Positions 1-9,616 are shown, counted from the stretch's first letter. The stretch: DNA of 64,000 nucleotides from Paenibacillus taiwanensis DSM 18679 (GCF_000425125.1 NZ_AULE01000023.1:434001-498000); one strand, 5' to 3'. Notes: generated from the sequence alone by a model not told the origin. Program-made: numbers and translations.

Positions 1-319
1 AAACCGTCAAAGAGTAATTCTTTAGTGGGATTCATCTTGTAACATGGACATGTCGTTATGATGAGATGAATCGGCTAGAATTATTCCTAACATAATTACC
101 TAAACGCAAAGGAGGGCGGCCAAATGGCCGCTTCTTCTTTTTTACAACCATCACATTATTTCCTTCGGGTGCTCAAACCTCTAAAGTACATACTAAGATT
201 ACATCATTAACTGTGCTGTACATGCTCATGATCAGAAGCGATTTCCTTAGATGACGGGAAATGAGCTTGGGTGATTACAGAACAACTCATTAAAATGTAG
301 TAATCAAGGAGGAAATAAG
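1..319. other. Non-coding stretch at window edge
   Basis: I see no supported gene here. Two structures stand out. GATTCATCT at 29-37 is perfectly complementary to AGATGAATC at 64-72, with further weak pairing between them. A terminator follows at 116-143. A CATACTA motif at 189-195 resembles the -10 of forespore (sigma-G/F) promoters, which would suit the downstream SASP gene. No good -35 lies at the right distance, so I do not call it a promoter. Confidence 0.5.
116..143 (+). terminator. Rho-independent terminator
   Basis: GCGGCC, a 4-nt AAAT loop, then GGCCGC and a T-rich tail (ttcttctttttt). It probably ends a gene lying to the left of the window. Confidence 0.8.
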
Positions 320-604
320 ATGTCCAGAAATAAATTAGTACCTGCAAGCAAAGCTGCTTTGTATCAAATGAAGTATGAAATTGCAGCAGAATTAGGATTA
401 CCTGTAACATATAAAAGTAGTCCTTCAGGTTACGGGGATACGGAGTTTGGAACGGAATTTGGGGAGCTATCACACTCATCATCTTATACGGGTGGTCGTG
501 AAAATTGGGGGCATCTTTCTTCAAGAGATGCTGGTTCAATTGGTGGAGAGATCACAAAACGGTTAATTTCACAAGCCGAACAATCTGTCGGCTCTCTCAT
601 TTAA
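320..604 (+). CDS. Alpha/beta-type small acid-soluble spore protein
   Basis: The 94-residue product carries both signature blocks of alpha/beta SASPs, which coat and protect spore DNA and are degraded by the GPR protease at germination. The first, around residues 13-27, includes QMKYEIAAELGL. The second, near the C-terminus, includes GGEITKRLISQAEQ. Usual family members have about 60-75 residues. This one is longer because a Gly/Ser/Thr-rich linker (about residues 32-72) separates the blocks. The linker contains TEFGTEFGE, which looks like a second GPR-type site. A strong RBS (AAGGAGGAAA) precedes the ATG. Expression is expected in the forespore under sigma G, but no clear promoter was found. 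Confidence 0.92.
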   Translation: MSRNKLVPASKAALYQMKYEIAAELGLPVTYKSSPSGYGDTEFGTEFGELSHSSSYTGGRENWGHLSSRDAGSIGGEITKRLISQAEQSVGSLI

Positions 605-645
605 TTGTAAAGAAAAATTAGGAAAAACTATTTTCATATCTTTCA

Positions 646-674
646 TTGACATGCACCGACAAATACCGTAATAT
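646..674 (+). promoter_or_regulatory. Sigma-A promoter of metK
   Basis: Perfect -35 TTGACA (646-651), 17-bp spacer, and -10 TAATAT (669-674). Transcription should begin near 681 and give a leader of about 105 nt before the metK start at 786. Confidence 0.85.
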
Positions 675-697
675 GTTTTCTCGAAGGCTGGTATAAC

Positions 698-730
698 AAC
701 CTTTTCCAAAATGGGAAAGGTTCGTTTTTT
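698..730 (+). terminator. Leader hairpin with U-run (putative attenuator) before metK
   Basis: AACCTTTTCC (698-707) pairs with GGGAAAGGTT (713-722) and is followed by cgtttttt. It therefore looks like an intrinsic terminator inside the metK leader. A second hairpin follows at 737-755 (GCTTTCC / GGAAAGC). Its 5' arm could also pair with the 3' arm of the first hairpin, so the two are potentially exclusive. No SAM-I (S-box) core is visible. Confidence 0.55.
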
Positions 731-785
731 GTCTAGGCTTTCCATTATGGAAAGCTCACATTATTTGTATGGGGGGTTGAGTCCA

Positions 786-1988
786 ATGTCTATTAAAGGA
801 CGCCACTTGTTCACTTCCGAATCCGTTACTGAAGGACATCCAGATAAGATCTGTGACCAGATTTCAGATGCGGTATTGGACGCCTTTCTGGCAAATGACC
901 CGAATGCTCGGGTTGCGTGCGAAGTTTCCGTTGCTACAGGCCTTGTGCTTGTTATCGGTGAAATTAGCACCTCAGCCGATTATGTTGATATTCCATCCAT
1001 CGTTCGTAACACGATTAAAGATATCGGGTATACACGTGCGAAATATGGATTCGACTATAACACATGTGCAGTGTTGACATCGTTAAACGAGCAGTCTCCT
1101 GACATTGCTCAAGGTGTTAATGAAGGTATTGAGACACGTACGGAAGAAGACGTTAAAAATGAGAAGGAAAATATCGGAGCTGGTGACCAAGGGTTGATGT
1201 TTGGATTTGCATCCAACGAGACGCCTGAATTAATGCCTTTACCAATTGCTCTTTCTCACCGTATTTCCCGCCGATTGGCAGAAGTTCGTAAAAACGGAAC
1301 TTTGAACTATCTTCGTCCTGATGGCAAAACACAAGTGACGATTGAATATAACGAAGGCAAACCTGTTCGTGTAGATACGATCGTTGTATCCACGCAGCAT
1401 GCTGAGGATGCTACGCTAGCTCAGATTCAGAACGATATCCAAGAACACGTAATTAAACCGGTTGTACCTGCTGAATGGCTGGATGAGAATACGAAGTATT
1501 TCATCAATCCAACAGGACGTTTCGTTATCGGTGGACCGCAAGGTGATGCTGGTCTTACAGGTCGTAAGATCATCGTAGATACGTATGGCGGCTATGCCCG
1601 TCATGGCGGTGGAGCTTTCTCTGGTAAAGATCCAACGAAGGTAGACCGCTCTGCTGCATATGCGGCACGTTACGTAGCGAAAAATATCGTTGCAGCCGGA
1701 TTGGCTGACAAATGTGAAATCCAATTGGCTTACGCTATTGGTGTTGCGCGTCCAGTATCTGTAAACGTGGACACGTATGGAACAGGTAAAGTAGCTGAAG
1801 AGAAGCTGGAAGAGCTGATTGAACAGAACTTCGACCTGCGTCCAGCTGGAATCATCAAGATGCTGGATCTTCGTCGTCCAATCTACAAACAGACAGCAGC
1901 TTATGGACACTTTGGCCGTACAGATATTGACCTTCCTTGGGAACGTGTTGATAAAGCGGAAGTGCTTCGTGCAGGTGCTGGATTGTAA
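786..1988 (+). CDS. metK: S-adenosylmethionine synthase
   Basis: MetK condenses ATP and L-methionine into S-adenosylmethionine, the cell's main methyl donor; it is a cytosolic tetramer. The 400-residue product spans the three MAT domains. Visible motifs are [16 protein letters not shown] (N-terminal ATP/metal site), [12 protein letters not shown], the phosphate-binding [14 protein letters not shown], and [19 protein letters not shown]. Reading could open at 711, but that ATG lies in the leader hairpin. The start at 786 follows a GGGGGGTTGA ribosome-binding site and gives the conserved N-terminus [12 protein letters not shown]. The gene has its own sigma-A promoter, a possible attenuator leader and a strong terminator, so it is probably monocistronic. 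Confidence 0.97.
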   Translation: MSIKGRHLFTSESVTEGHPDKICDQISDAVLDAFLANDPNARVACEVSVATGLVLVIGEISTSADYVDIPSIVRNTIKDIGYTRAKYGFDYNTCAVLTSLNEQSPDIAQGVNEGIETRTEEDVKNEKENIGAGDQGLMFGFASNETPELMPLPIALSHRISRRLAEVRKNGTLNYLRPDGKTQVTIEYNEGKPVRVDTIVVSTQHAEDATLAQIQNDIQEHVIKPVVPAEWLDENTKYFINPTGRFVIGGPQGDAGLTGRKIIVDTYGGYARHGGGAFSGKDPTKVDRSAAYAARYVAKNIVAAGLADKCEIQLAYAIGVARPVSVNVDTYGTGKVAEEKLEELIEQNFDLRPAGIIKMLDLRRPIYKQTAAYGHFGRTDIDLPWERVDKAEVLRAGAGL

Positions 1989-2008
1989 TAACCGCAATCA
2001 TAACTCGG

Positions 2009-2043
2009 AACCTCCGCTCCTGAATAGGAACGGAGGTTTTTTT
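2009..2043 (+). terminator. Rho-independent terminator of metK
   Basis: AACCTCCG...CGGAGGTT with an inner TCC/GGA extension, followed by seven T residues. Confidence 0.93.
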
Positions 2044-2122
2044 GCGTAACTCTAAACATTTGCACAGATATTACCGAATATAGAAGTACGAGTGTCTTTA
2101 TTTGTCGGAGGGGAAAAATCAA

Positions 2123-5100
2123 ATGAAGCAAATGAAAAGATATATATCGGTTATGTTAGCTGCAATGCTTATTTTGCAAGGAACACTTGCATTTACGGTA
2201 TCAGCTAAACCAGCCGGTAGCGTGAAGGAAGTCAGCATTTTGGCAACTGGCCCTAATGTAGTCTCATTCTCACCTACTTCCGGAACGGAAGGTGTACAGC
2301 TTAGCTCCTCATTCTCCATTAACTTTTCAGAAAATGTGACTGCTGGAGCAGGAAAGATTACGATACATCAAGCATCAACTAATGCGGAAGTGGTGGCCAT
2401 TCCAGCTGCCCAAGCGAGTATTACACAAAGCCTGGTACAGTTTAATGTAAATGGACTACAAGCAAATACTAATTATTACATACTCGTATCTGCTGATGCT
2501 TTTCAAGGGACTTCAGGGGCATATGTGGGTATCCAAAGTGGCGCACAATGGCGTTTTAAAACGGCTGCGGATGTGGACACCAATCCATTGTTATTAACAG
2601 GGAGTAGTCCGCTCAACAATGCAGTAGGAGTACCGGTAACTACTCCAATAACGCTTACGTTTAACAAGCCTGTATTTGCCAACCAAGGTAGCATTACGAT
2701 TGAGACTGAATATGGAGTTCAATTAACTTCTGTTCCGGTAACAGATTCACGTGTTACGGGGTCGGGGACAAACACGATTATGTTAAATGGACCATTCTCA
2801 TTGCCTAACCAGACGGGGATTCATGTAGTTGTGCCTGCGTGGGCATTTGTGGATGCAGGTGGTAAAGGCTCTGCTGAGATCGTTAAGGGCCAATGGAAGT
2901 TTAAGACGGTGTCTGCTAATAATACACCTCCAACGGTTGTATCCTATGTTCCCCAACGTTTAGCTGGCGGGGTGTCCGTTAATCCAACATTAAGTTTAGA
3001 ATTTAACGAAGATATATTTAAAAATCAGGGCAACGTCTATATTAAGAGATTAAAAGATAACGTTGCAAAAACGATCAGTGTTAACGACGTAGCGATCAGT
3101 GGCCGAACAGCGAAAATTAACGTTACAGGTTTAGATGCAAATACGGAATACTATGTGCTGATCGACTCAGGTGCATTTATGGACTCAGACAATACTCCAT
3201 TTGCAGGCATTCAGACGTCAAGCACGTGGCAGTTTACGACTGAGGCTGGTCAGAATCAAGCGCCAGTAACCTTTACCTCGTTATTGCCAGCTAATAACGC
3301 TACAGGGGTAGCCGTGCGTCCAACGCTTAAATTAACATTTAATAAGCCCGTTTATCCTGGTGTAGGCAACATTACGATCTACAATGGAAGCAATCCTGTC
3401 ATGACGTTTGGTGCGAGCTCAACGAATGTTACAGGTGGTGGGTCTGATACCATACAAATTAATTTATCAACAGATCTTCAAGATAACCAAAATTATAGTG
3501 TAAAAGTAGATGCCGGTGCTTTCCGTGATATTTACGGTAACTCGTTTAATGGTATTTCTACAAGCCAATGGAACTTCCGAGTAACAAAGGATACAGGTGT
3601 GCCAGCAATTGCTTATGTCTATCCTACAGATACTTCTAAAAATGTACCATTGGCCACTGAGATCACCATGACGATGAATAAAGAAGTACAGCTTGGTACT
3701 GGCAGTATTACACTTAAACGAAATGGATACGGTACGACAGCAGATGTGGTAGTTGATCCTAACAATAAGCGTGTTGTGCGTATTAAACCGAGATCTGCAT
3801 TGGTAGGTGGATCTACGTATACGGTTGATGTTGGTAGGGGAGCAGTCAAGGATCTGGCAGGGAATGATTATCCAGGCATGACCAACGCTTGGAGCTTTAC
3901 GACATTAGTTCCTGATACAGTACCACCTACATTAGAGTCAGTTGTGATGCTGAAGTCGGATGTAGTAGAGCTGTCTTATAACAAAGATTTGGATAGTAGC
4001 AGTGTTCCTATGTCGACGAACTTTAAGCTTACCGTTAACGGTGAGGATCGGCCATTAATGAGTACATATGTATTTGGCAAAAAGGTACAGGTATATCTAC
4101 AAAGTGGTATTGCTATAGGTCAGGATATAAGGTTGTCGTATACGCAAGGAACTGCCCCGCTTAAAGATATCAATGGAAATCGTGCGGCAAGTTTCTCTAA
4201 TCGTGAGGTTACAAATAAAGTTGAAAATTCGATGTCAAAAATAACTAACGCAGTAGCAACAGGGAGTATTATTCAATTAACTTTTAATGATTCTTTAAAA
4301 GATATTGATTCTAAAGGGATATCGCAGTTTAACGTCTCCATAGACGGTGTTGTAAGACAGCCTGTTAATATTGTAGGGTCAGGATCACTTGTGACGTTGA
4401 CACTAAATCAAGGAATTACGGACGGACAAGTTGTTACCTTACAGTATCAGCCAGGAGCTTATCCGCTAAAAGATCGGTACGATGGCACTCTAACAGGTTT
4501 TGGCCCAATCTATATTAGAAATGGTATGGATACTAAACCTCCTGTGCTAGTCTCTACATTAGTTGAAGGAACACGTTTAATCTTAAATTATAATGAAGGG
4601 ATTAATCCTGATAACTTACCGATGAAAAGTCACTATTCTGTATTGGTTAATGATAAGGCCAGATACGTGAATAAAGTTGAAGTTCGGAACAATCAGGTTA
4701 TACTCACATTAGCATCAGCGGTTTCTTCTAAAAATGACGCCGTAACCTTGTCATATGTACCTGGTTATCCTAGAATAACCGACTTATCTAACAATCAAGC
4801 AGCAGCCTTTAGCTTGCTAACAGTAGGAAACGTGACAGACTCCAGCTATCCACAAGTGGATAAAGCGACGATTACAAATGATCTTATTACATTGACCTTT
4901 AATAAACAGCTGGATAATCAGTCAGTACCATCATCAAGTTACTTCTCGGTACGAGTAGGCAATCAGATTCGATCGATTCGTTCGGTACAAGTCAACAATT
5001 CGATTGTTACTTTGACTTTATCGTCTGCGGCTGCATCAACCGAGACGGTTGTAGTCACGTATACGGCGCCGTATTCTAACGGATTAATGGACTTGAACGG

Positions 5101-6475
5101 CAGCAAGGTTCGCAGTTTTTCCAACATGACGGCAACAAATACGACTACAGGCGGTAACAATAACAACGGTGGCACAGGTACGGTACCACAGTATACACAG
5201 GAGGCTTCATGGAACTTGTTCCTGAAAGATATGCTCCTGGTCAACACAGCAGCGGCAACAAAGACAACTGATCGTACACAAAGTGGCCAATACGTAAACC
5301 GCTACAACGTAAATGACGCGCAGTGGAAGGGCGTTTTGGACTATGCGACCCGCAACGGTCGCCAAGTGGTCGCCTTGGATCTCGCTGAGAGCGAGAAAGC
5401 AGCTATTGTTGCGATTCCGGTAAAGGCACTTGAGGATATGTCGAGGACTGACAAGGATCTCGAGATTGGCGTACGCTACGGCAATTGGCTGTACACCATT
5501 GCATTGCAAAATATTCCGTATTCCGAGATTGGACGCCAGTTAAACGGAACAGCAAGTAACGCGACGTTACTGTTCCAGATTGAGCAACAGCCAAGCCAGC
5601 AATCGACGTATTTAGCTACTGCGATTCGTAATGAAGCTGGCGCAGCTATAACGGAGCCTTACCAATTTAACTTGTCTGCATTTACGAGTTATCCGGCTGC
5701 TAGGGCTACTCCAGTAGTCGCTAAAACAAACGTGAGCAATCGATTGACTTCAGCTGTAACAGCAGCTCAAATCTCTGCTGTACGTGTTGACGTAGGAACA
5801 GGAGCGGGCTTAGCCTATGTTCCTACCAAAGTGAAATCAGAAAGTGGCGTTAGCGTTACGAACAGCATTCTAAATGCGAATGGTGCAATAGCGATTGCGC
5901 GTAGTACACGTTCGTTTTCGGATGTGGGCAGCCATTGGGCAGCGTCAGATATTAACGCACTTGCAGGCCGCTTTGTAGCGACGGCTCGTCAAAACGGCAA
6001 GTTTGAGCCCAATAAGGCGATTACACGTGAAGAATTTGCGGTGTTCATTGCGAAGGGGATTGGCTTGGATGGCAATCTTGAAGCGGCAAAGCGTTTCCGT
6101 GACGTATCTGGTACATCCACTGCCGCACCTTATATTGGGGCGGCTGTAAAGGCTGGTATTATAACAGGCAATGTAGATGGGACGTTTAAACCAGGCAGTC
6201 CGATTACACGCGAGCAGATGGCACTCATGATGAACCGTGCGATGACGCATACAGGAAACTCGGTGAAATTGTCGCAGTCGGCAAGTCAATGGATGTCCAA
6301 GTTTAAAGATCGCAAGCAAATTAATACAAGCTCCCAGGATGCTGTAGCTAAGATGCTTGAGGTTGGTATCATTCAAGGGATGACGAAGGATACATTTGGA
6401 CCGCGCGACCAGGCTACACGTGCGCAAGCAAGCGTTATGATTAAGCGAATGATGCAGAAAATTGATTTTATGTAA
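2123..6475 (+). CDS. SLH-domain surface protein with Ig-like Big_5 and SWM-type repeats (S-layer-like)
   Basis: The 1450-residue secreted protein starts with a signal peptide (about residues 1-32, ending near VSAKPAGS). About five Big_5/SbsA-type Ig-like repeats follow (residues ~45-595; recurring pattern of TFNKPV, NxxYxVxVxxGAF, WxF). Four repeats of the SWM 'flagellar system-associated' kind come next (~596-1005; recurring pattern LTFNKxLD, VxLTLxxAV, VTLSYxPG). After a GGNNNNGG linker and a ~240-residue unique region come three SLH domains (~1263-1450), each with an (A/T)R-type cell-wall polymer-binding motif such as ITREEFAVFIAKG, ITREQMAL and ATRAQASVM. SLH domains bind pyruvylated secondary wall polymer. 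I chose 2123 over the upstream TTG because CGGAGGGG is correctly spaced from it. A structural S-layer protein or a large adhesin are both possible. Confidence 0.9.
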   Translation: MKQMKRYISVMLAAMLILQGTLAFTVSAKPAGSVKEVSILATGPNVVSFSPTSGTEGVQLSSSFSINFSENVTAGAGKITIHQASTNAEVVAIPAAQASITQSLVQFNVNGLQANTNYYILVSADAFQGTSGAYVGIQSGAQWRFKTAADVDTNPLLLTGSSPLNNAVGVPVTTPITLTFNKPVFANQGSITIETEYGVQLTSVPVTDSRVTGSGTNTIMLNGPFSLPNQTGIHVVVPAWAFVDAGGKGSAEIVKGQWKFKTVSANNTPPTVVSYVPQRLAGGVSVNPTLSLEFNEDIFKNQGNVYIKRLKDNVAKTISVNDVAISGRTAKINVTGLDANTEYYVLIDSGAFMDSDNTPFAGIQTSSTWQFTTEAGQNQAPVTFTSLLPANNATGVAVRPTLKLTFNKPVYPGVGNITIYNGSNPVMTFGASSTNVTGGGSDTIQINLSTDLQDNQNYSVKVDAGAFRDIYGNSFNGISTSQWNFRVTKDTGVPAIAYVYPTDTSKNVPLATEITMTMNKEVQLGTGSITLKRNGYGTTADVVVDPNNKRVVRIKPRSALVGGSTYTVDVGRGAVKDLAGNDYPGMTNAWSFTTLVPDTVPPTLESVVMLKSDVVELSYNKDLDSSSVPMSTNFKLTVNGEDRPLMSTYVFGKKVQVYLQSGIAIGQDIRLSYTQGTAPLKDINGNRAASFSNREVTNKVENSMSKITNAVATGSIIQLTFNDSLKDIDSKGISQFNVSIDGVVRQPVNIVGSGSLVTLTLNQGITDGQVVTLQYQPGAYPLKDRYDGTLTGFGPIYIRNGMDTKPPVLVSTLVEGTRLILNYNEGINPDNLPMKSHYSVLVNDKARYVNKVEVRNNQVILTLASAVSSKNDAVTLSYVPGYPRITDLSNNQAAAFSLLTVGNVTDSSYPQVDKATITNDLITLTFNKQLDNQSVPSSSYFSVRVGNQIRSIRSVQVNNSIVTLTLSSAAASTETVVVTYTAPYSNGLMDLNGSKVRSFSNMTATNTTTGGNNNNGGTGTVPQYTQEASWNLFLKDMLLVNTAAATKTTDRTQSGQYVNRYNVNDAQWKGVLDYATRNGRQVVALDLAESEKAAIVAIPVKALEDMSRTDKDLEIGVRYGNWLYTIALQNIPYSEIGRQLNGTASNATLLFQIEQQPSQQSTYLATAIRNEAGAAITEPYQFNLSAFTSYPAARATPVVAKTNVSNRLTSAVTAAQISAVRVDVGTGAGLAYVPTKVKSESGVSVTNSILNANGAIAIARSTRSFSDVGSHWAASDINALAGRFVATARQNGKFEPNKAITREEFAVFIAKGIGLDGNLEAAKRFRDVSGTSTAAPYIGAAVKAGIITGNVDGTFKPGSPITREQMALMMNRAMTHTGNSVKLSQSASQWMSKFKDRKQINTSSQDAVAKMLEVGIIQGMTKDTFGPRDQATRAQASVMIKRMMQKIDFM

Positions 6476-6503
6476 GTATAACTTCATTTCGTAATTTATT
6501 TTA

Positions 6504-6557
6504 AAGCTAGCACTTCCACTCCTGTCACAAACAGGTAGTGAAAGTGCTAGCTTTTTT
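6504..6557 (+). terminator. Rho-independent terminator of the SLH protein gene
   Basis: AAGCTAGCACTT...AAGTGCTAGCTT with an inner CACT/AGTG and CCTGT/ACAGG stem, then a T-run. Confidence 0.93.
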
Positions 6558-6910
6558 AGTGTTTAAGCATTTCATGAACTTCAAATGGAAAAAAACGAAA
6601 CTTTTTTCCTCTTCTATGAGTCTATTAGTAATAGGGCTATATATAATCTGGATATGTGCGGATGAGTATATGATAATTCCTGTAATTTAACTAGGTCTCC
6701 ATATTTTGATGACATGCTCACGATGGATAGCGGAGAGTTTCATTTTTGATGTGCGCACAACTGGAGTAAAAGAAGCTAGTAGATAATGAGATTCATAGAC
6801 ATCAATGACATTAACGTGACTTTCAGCCAAGAGTAGTAGAACTGAACTAATTTGTTGCCGATGCTTCAACAAGCATAAAGCACGACATCATGGGGAGTGA
6901 AACAAACGAA
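6558..6910. other. Intergenic region, AT-rich
   Basis: No gene was recognised. Two small perfect palindromes are present: TGTGCGCACA at 6750-6759, and an ATGCTT/AAGCAT hairpin at 6861-6876 just before the next gene. I could not support a promoter with two good hexamers. Confidence 0.4.
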
Positions 6911-9616
6911 ATGGGGAACACGAAGGGAACGCGTCGCAAGTCGCGTTGTTCGAAATGGATTGTTATGTTGATTACGGGGGCGATGCTGTTATCGCCTGGA
7001 TATGGCTTCGCATCTGTTGTGAAGGCAGATGGAGAGAATGGTAAAAGTGCAGCTTCTATGGCTGCTTCACAATTAACTAAGACTGGTGAGGAAATCATTA
7101 CGTCAGGGGCTCGGCTGATTCATTATCAATTTACTACTACACGCGGTGGCAAGCCAGCAACTGCCAAATTAAACATTATCGAAGCGGATCTGTCTAATCC
7201 ATATTTAAAGCTGGACACGATGACAGGCAAGAGTGGACAGTTAACGACGCGTCAAAGTGTGTCGGGGATGGTCAAGGATACAGGCGCTGTAGCAGGTGTT
7301 AACGGTGATTACTACAACACCGGCTTGGAAGGCGTGCCGCTAGGCGGAGCTATTGCTGGAGGGGCGATGGTATCGAGCCCATCCGCTCTAAAGGGGATGT
7401 ATGCATTTGCCGTCACCAAAGAGGGCAAGCCAAGCATAGATGAGTATCGCTTTGAAGGTTACGTGCAGGGAGAAGACAGCTCGACGTTTCCTCTGGCGGG
7501 GATTAATAAAGCGACGTATATGACAGAACCGGACAAAAAGTATAGCCACATGGACACCATGTACATTTATACGAGCGCATGGAAAAATCAAGAGCGTCCC
7601 TCAAAGAGCTCGACGACACCAACCGAGGTGCTTGTCCGCAATGGGGTTGTTGAACGGTTGTCAGAAATGTCTTCTTTGCCGATGACGGCTCCAGAAGATG
7701 GTTACATACTGCGTGGGCATGGGAAAGCTGCTGAGTATATGCGCCAAAATATGCAGGTGGGAATGCTTGTGAGCGCAAAATATCATTTGAATTCTCAGAC
7801 GACGGGCCAGCAAGTCGACCCCGGTCAATTTCAAATGATGATCGGTGGACATACATTGCTTGTGGAAAATGGCAAGGCATCCGGATTTACGCGTAATACG
7901 GATTCGATCAGCGGCAGTAGTGCACGTGCGCGTACAGCAGTAGGGTATTCCAAAGATGGACGCTATGCGTATATTATCACGGTAGAGAAAAATGACAGTA
8001 GTGTTGGCCTTACACTGGCTGAAATGCAAAAGGCGCTCGTACAGGCAAACGTCTGGAAAGCTGTTAACTTGGATGGCGGCGGATCAACTACGATGGTGCA
8101 TCGTCCGTTGGCGGAGACGAGCACAATATTGTCACATGATACAGAGACAGGTTCAACACAACGTGCGATTGTAAATGGACTAGGCATCTTTACGACGGCT
8201 CCGAAGGGTGAAGTCAAAGGAATGATGCTCGCTGGCTCTGAAAAGCTGTTTATAGGCCAAGAAGCCTCTTATACAATGAAGGCTTACGATCAATATTACA
8301 ATCCAATTGATGCGTCTAATACGAACGTGAATTGGAGCTCATCTAATAGCGTACTCGTGTGGAACGGCACTTCATTTGTAGCGAAGAAGTCCGGAAAGGC
8401 ACAAGTAGTAGCTAAATCAGGGTCTGCCAAGACGACCAAGGACGTAGAGGTGATCGGGGCAAGTTCGCTTGATGAGCTGTATATCGCAGCTTCTGGAGCG
8501 CCTCTTGTAGCGGGAACTGCTGTGACGTTACCTGTAAAGGCTAAGCTAAAGGACGGAACGACGGTTAATGTGCCAAAGGCATCCGTGACGTGGGAATTGC
8601 AAGGGTTTAGCGGAAATGTTAAGGATGGCGTTCTTCATGTGACAAAGGTGCCTGAAGGGTCCCAGATTGGATATGCATTTGCTAACTATGATGGCTTTAA
8701 GACGATGATCCCTGTCACGGTTGGCGCCGAAAAGCTTATTGAAGATTTTAATAAAACCGCTTTGACTCCAAGCTTCGCTGGGCTCCCTAAGGAATCAACG
8801 TTTGGAACCGCCTCGATTGTGGGCAATTACGAAGGTAGATCTGCCGCGGATAAAGTTGTAAAGTTGACTTATGACATGTCCAAAGGTGCTGCTAATAAGT
8901 TTGCCTATGCGATTTTAAATGGGGGGGCTGGGCTCCCGCTCGGAGGGACGCCAACATCGATGAAAATCGATGTGTACGGGGATAACAGCATGAACTGGCT
9001 CCGCGCCAAGTTTACAGATAAGAACGGTAAAGAGTACTTACATGATGTATCCAAATATATAGATTGGTCCGGCTGGAAGACGATTAATGTTGATATGTCT
9101 AGTATTGGCGCCTCAGGGGACCTTACGTTGGAACGTTTATACGTGGTGAACTTGCAGGACGGTCAAGACGAGCGTGCAGCAGTAGGCGAGATCGCATTTG
9201 ATAATATTCGTGCCCATATGCCTGCGGGGTCCTCCATCAGTCTTCCAAGTGCTGATATGAAGCTGACAGTTAACAGTAAGACAGCTTCCGTAAACGGCAA
9301 AGACAAGAAGCTGGATGTTGCGCCAATTGTGCTCCATAATTCTACTTACGTGCCCGTTAAAGTGATTTTGGACGAATTTGGCGGGAAATCAACTTGGAAC
9401 AGTGCGGCAAGGAAAGTGACTGTGCTTCGTGGGGACCGATATATCGAGTTAGTGGTCGGTGCTAAAGAATTTATAAGCAATGGCAAAAGAAATAAGTCTG
9501 AAGTAGCTCCTGTGTTACGTTCAAATAGAACATTAGTCCCATTAAGATTAGTTTCCGAACAATTAGGCCTAGTCATAAATTGGGATATAAAGTCGAAGTC
9601 CATTACGATACGCTGA
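6911..9616 (+). CDS. Secreted phosphodiester glycosidase (NAGPA-like) with copper-amine-oxidase-N domains
   Basis: The 901-residue exported protein has a signal anchor at about residues 17-42. A NAGPA-type phosphodiester glycosidase domain follows (~70-430), with VNGDYYNTGLEGVPLGG and the family hallmark NLDGGGSTTMV. Mammalian NAGPA removes GlcNAc from phosphodiester-linked GlcNAc; bacterial members are thought to act on surface polymers, and the substrate here is unknown. Next come a bacterial Ig-like segment (~435-510), a carbohydrate-binding-like beta region (~615-775) and C-terminal copper-amine-oxidase-N/stalk repeats (~790-901; YVPVKVILDEFGG, LVPLRLVSEQLG). An in-frame ATG at 6890 is possible, but it lacks an RBS and its own codons form GGGGAGTGA ahead of 6911. 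The SLH-protein neighbour suggests a cell-envelope role. Confidence 0.85.
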   Translation: MGNTKGTRRKSRCSKWIVMLITGAMLLSPGYGFASVVKADGENGKSAASMAASQLTKTGEEIITSGARLIHYQFTTTRGGKPATAKLNIIEADLSNPYLKLDTMTGKSGQLTTRQSVSGMVKDTGAVAGVNGDYYNTGLEGVPLGGAIAGGAMVSSPSALKGMYAFAVTKEGKPSIDEYRFEGYVQGEDSSTFPLAGINKATYMTEPDKKYSHMDTMYIYTSAWKNQERPSKSSTTPTEVLVRNGVVERLSEMSSLPMTAPEDGYILRGHGKAAEYMRQNMQVGMLVSAKYHLNSQTTGQQVDPGQFQMMIGGHTLLVENGKASGFTRNTDSISGSSARARTAVGYSKDGRYAYIITVEKNDSSVGLTLAEMQKALVQANVWKAVNLDGGGSTTMVHRPLAETSTILSHDTETGSTQRAIVNGLGIFTTAPKGEVKGMMLAGSEKLFIGQEASYTMKAYDQYYNPIDASNTNVNWSSSNSVLVWNGTSFVAKKSGKAQVVAKSGSAKTTKDVEVIGASSLDELYIAASGAPLVAGTAVTLPVKAKLKDGTTVNVPKASVTWELQGFSGNVKDGVLHVTKVPEGSQIGYAFANYDGFKTMIPVTVGAEKLIEDFNKTALTPSFAGLPKESTFGTASIVGNYEGRSAADKVVKLTYDMSKGAANKFAYAILNGGAGLPLGGTPTSMKIDVYGDNSMNWLRAKFTDKNGKEYLHDVSKYIDWSGWKTINVDMSSIGASGDLTLERLYVVNLQDGQDERAAVGEIAFDNIRAHMPAGSSISLPSADMKLTVNSKTASVNGKDKKLDVAPIVLHNSTYVPVKVILDEFGGKSTWNSAARKVTVLRGDRYIELVVGAKEFISNGKRNKSEVAPVLRSNRTLVPLRLVSEQLGLVINWDIKSKSITIR

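Noticed and set aside
124-210. 28-codon ORF behind an apparent RBS (GGAGGG)
   Set aside because: The start overlaps the stem of a terminator, and its first codons are the T-tail; the RBS likeness is a coincidence.
681-785. SAM-I riboswitch upstream of metK
   Set aside because: The conserved core (AGAGnGGnGGAGGGA and GCnACC-type segments) is not present. Only simple hairpins are seen.
1416-1997. 193-codon minus-strand frame over metK
   Set aside because: Lies inside the conserved metK gene; no RBS and composition unlike a protein gene.
5945-6487. 180-codon minus-strand frame over the SLH domains
   Set aside because: The SLH domains on the other strand are clear; this is a shadow frame.
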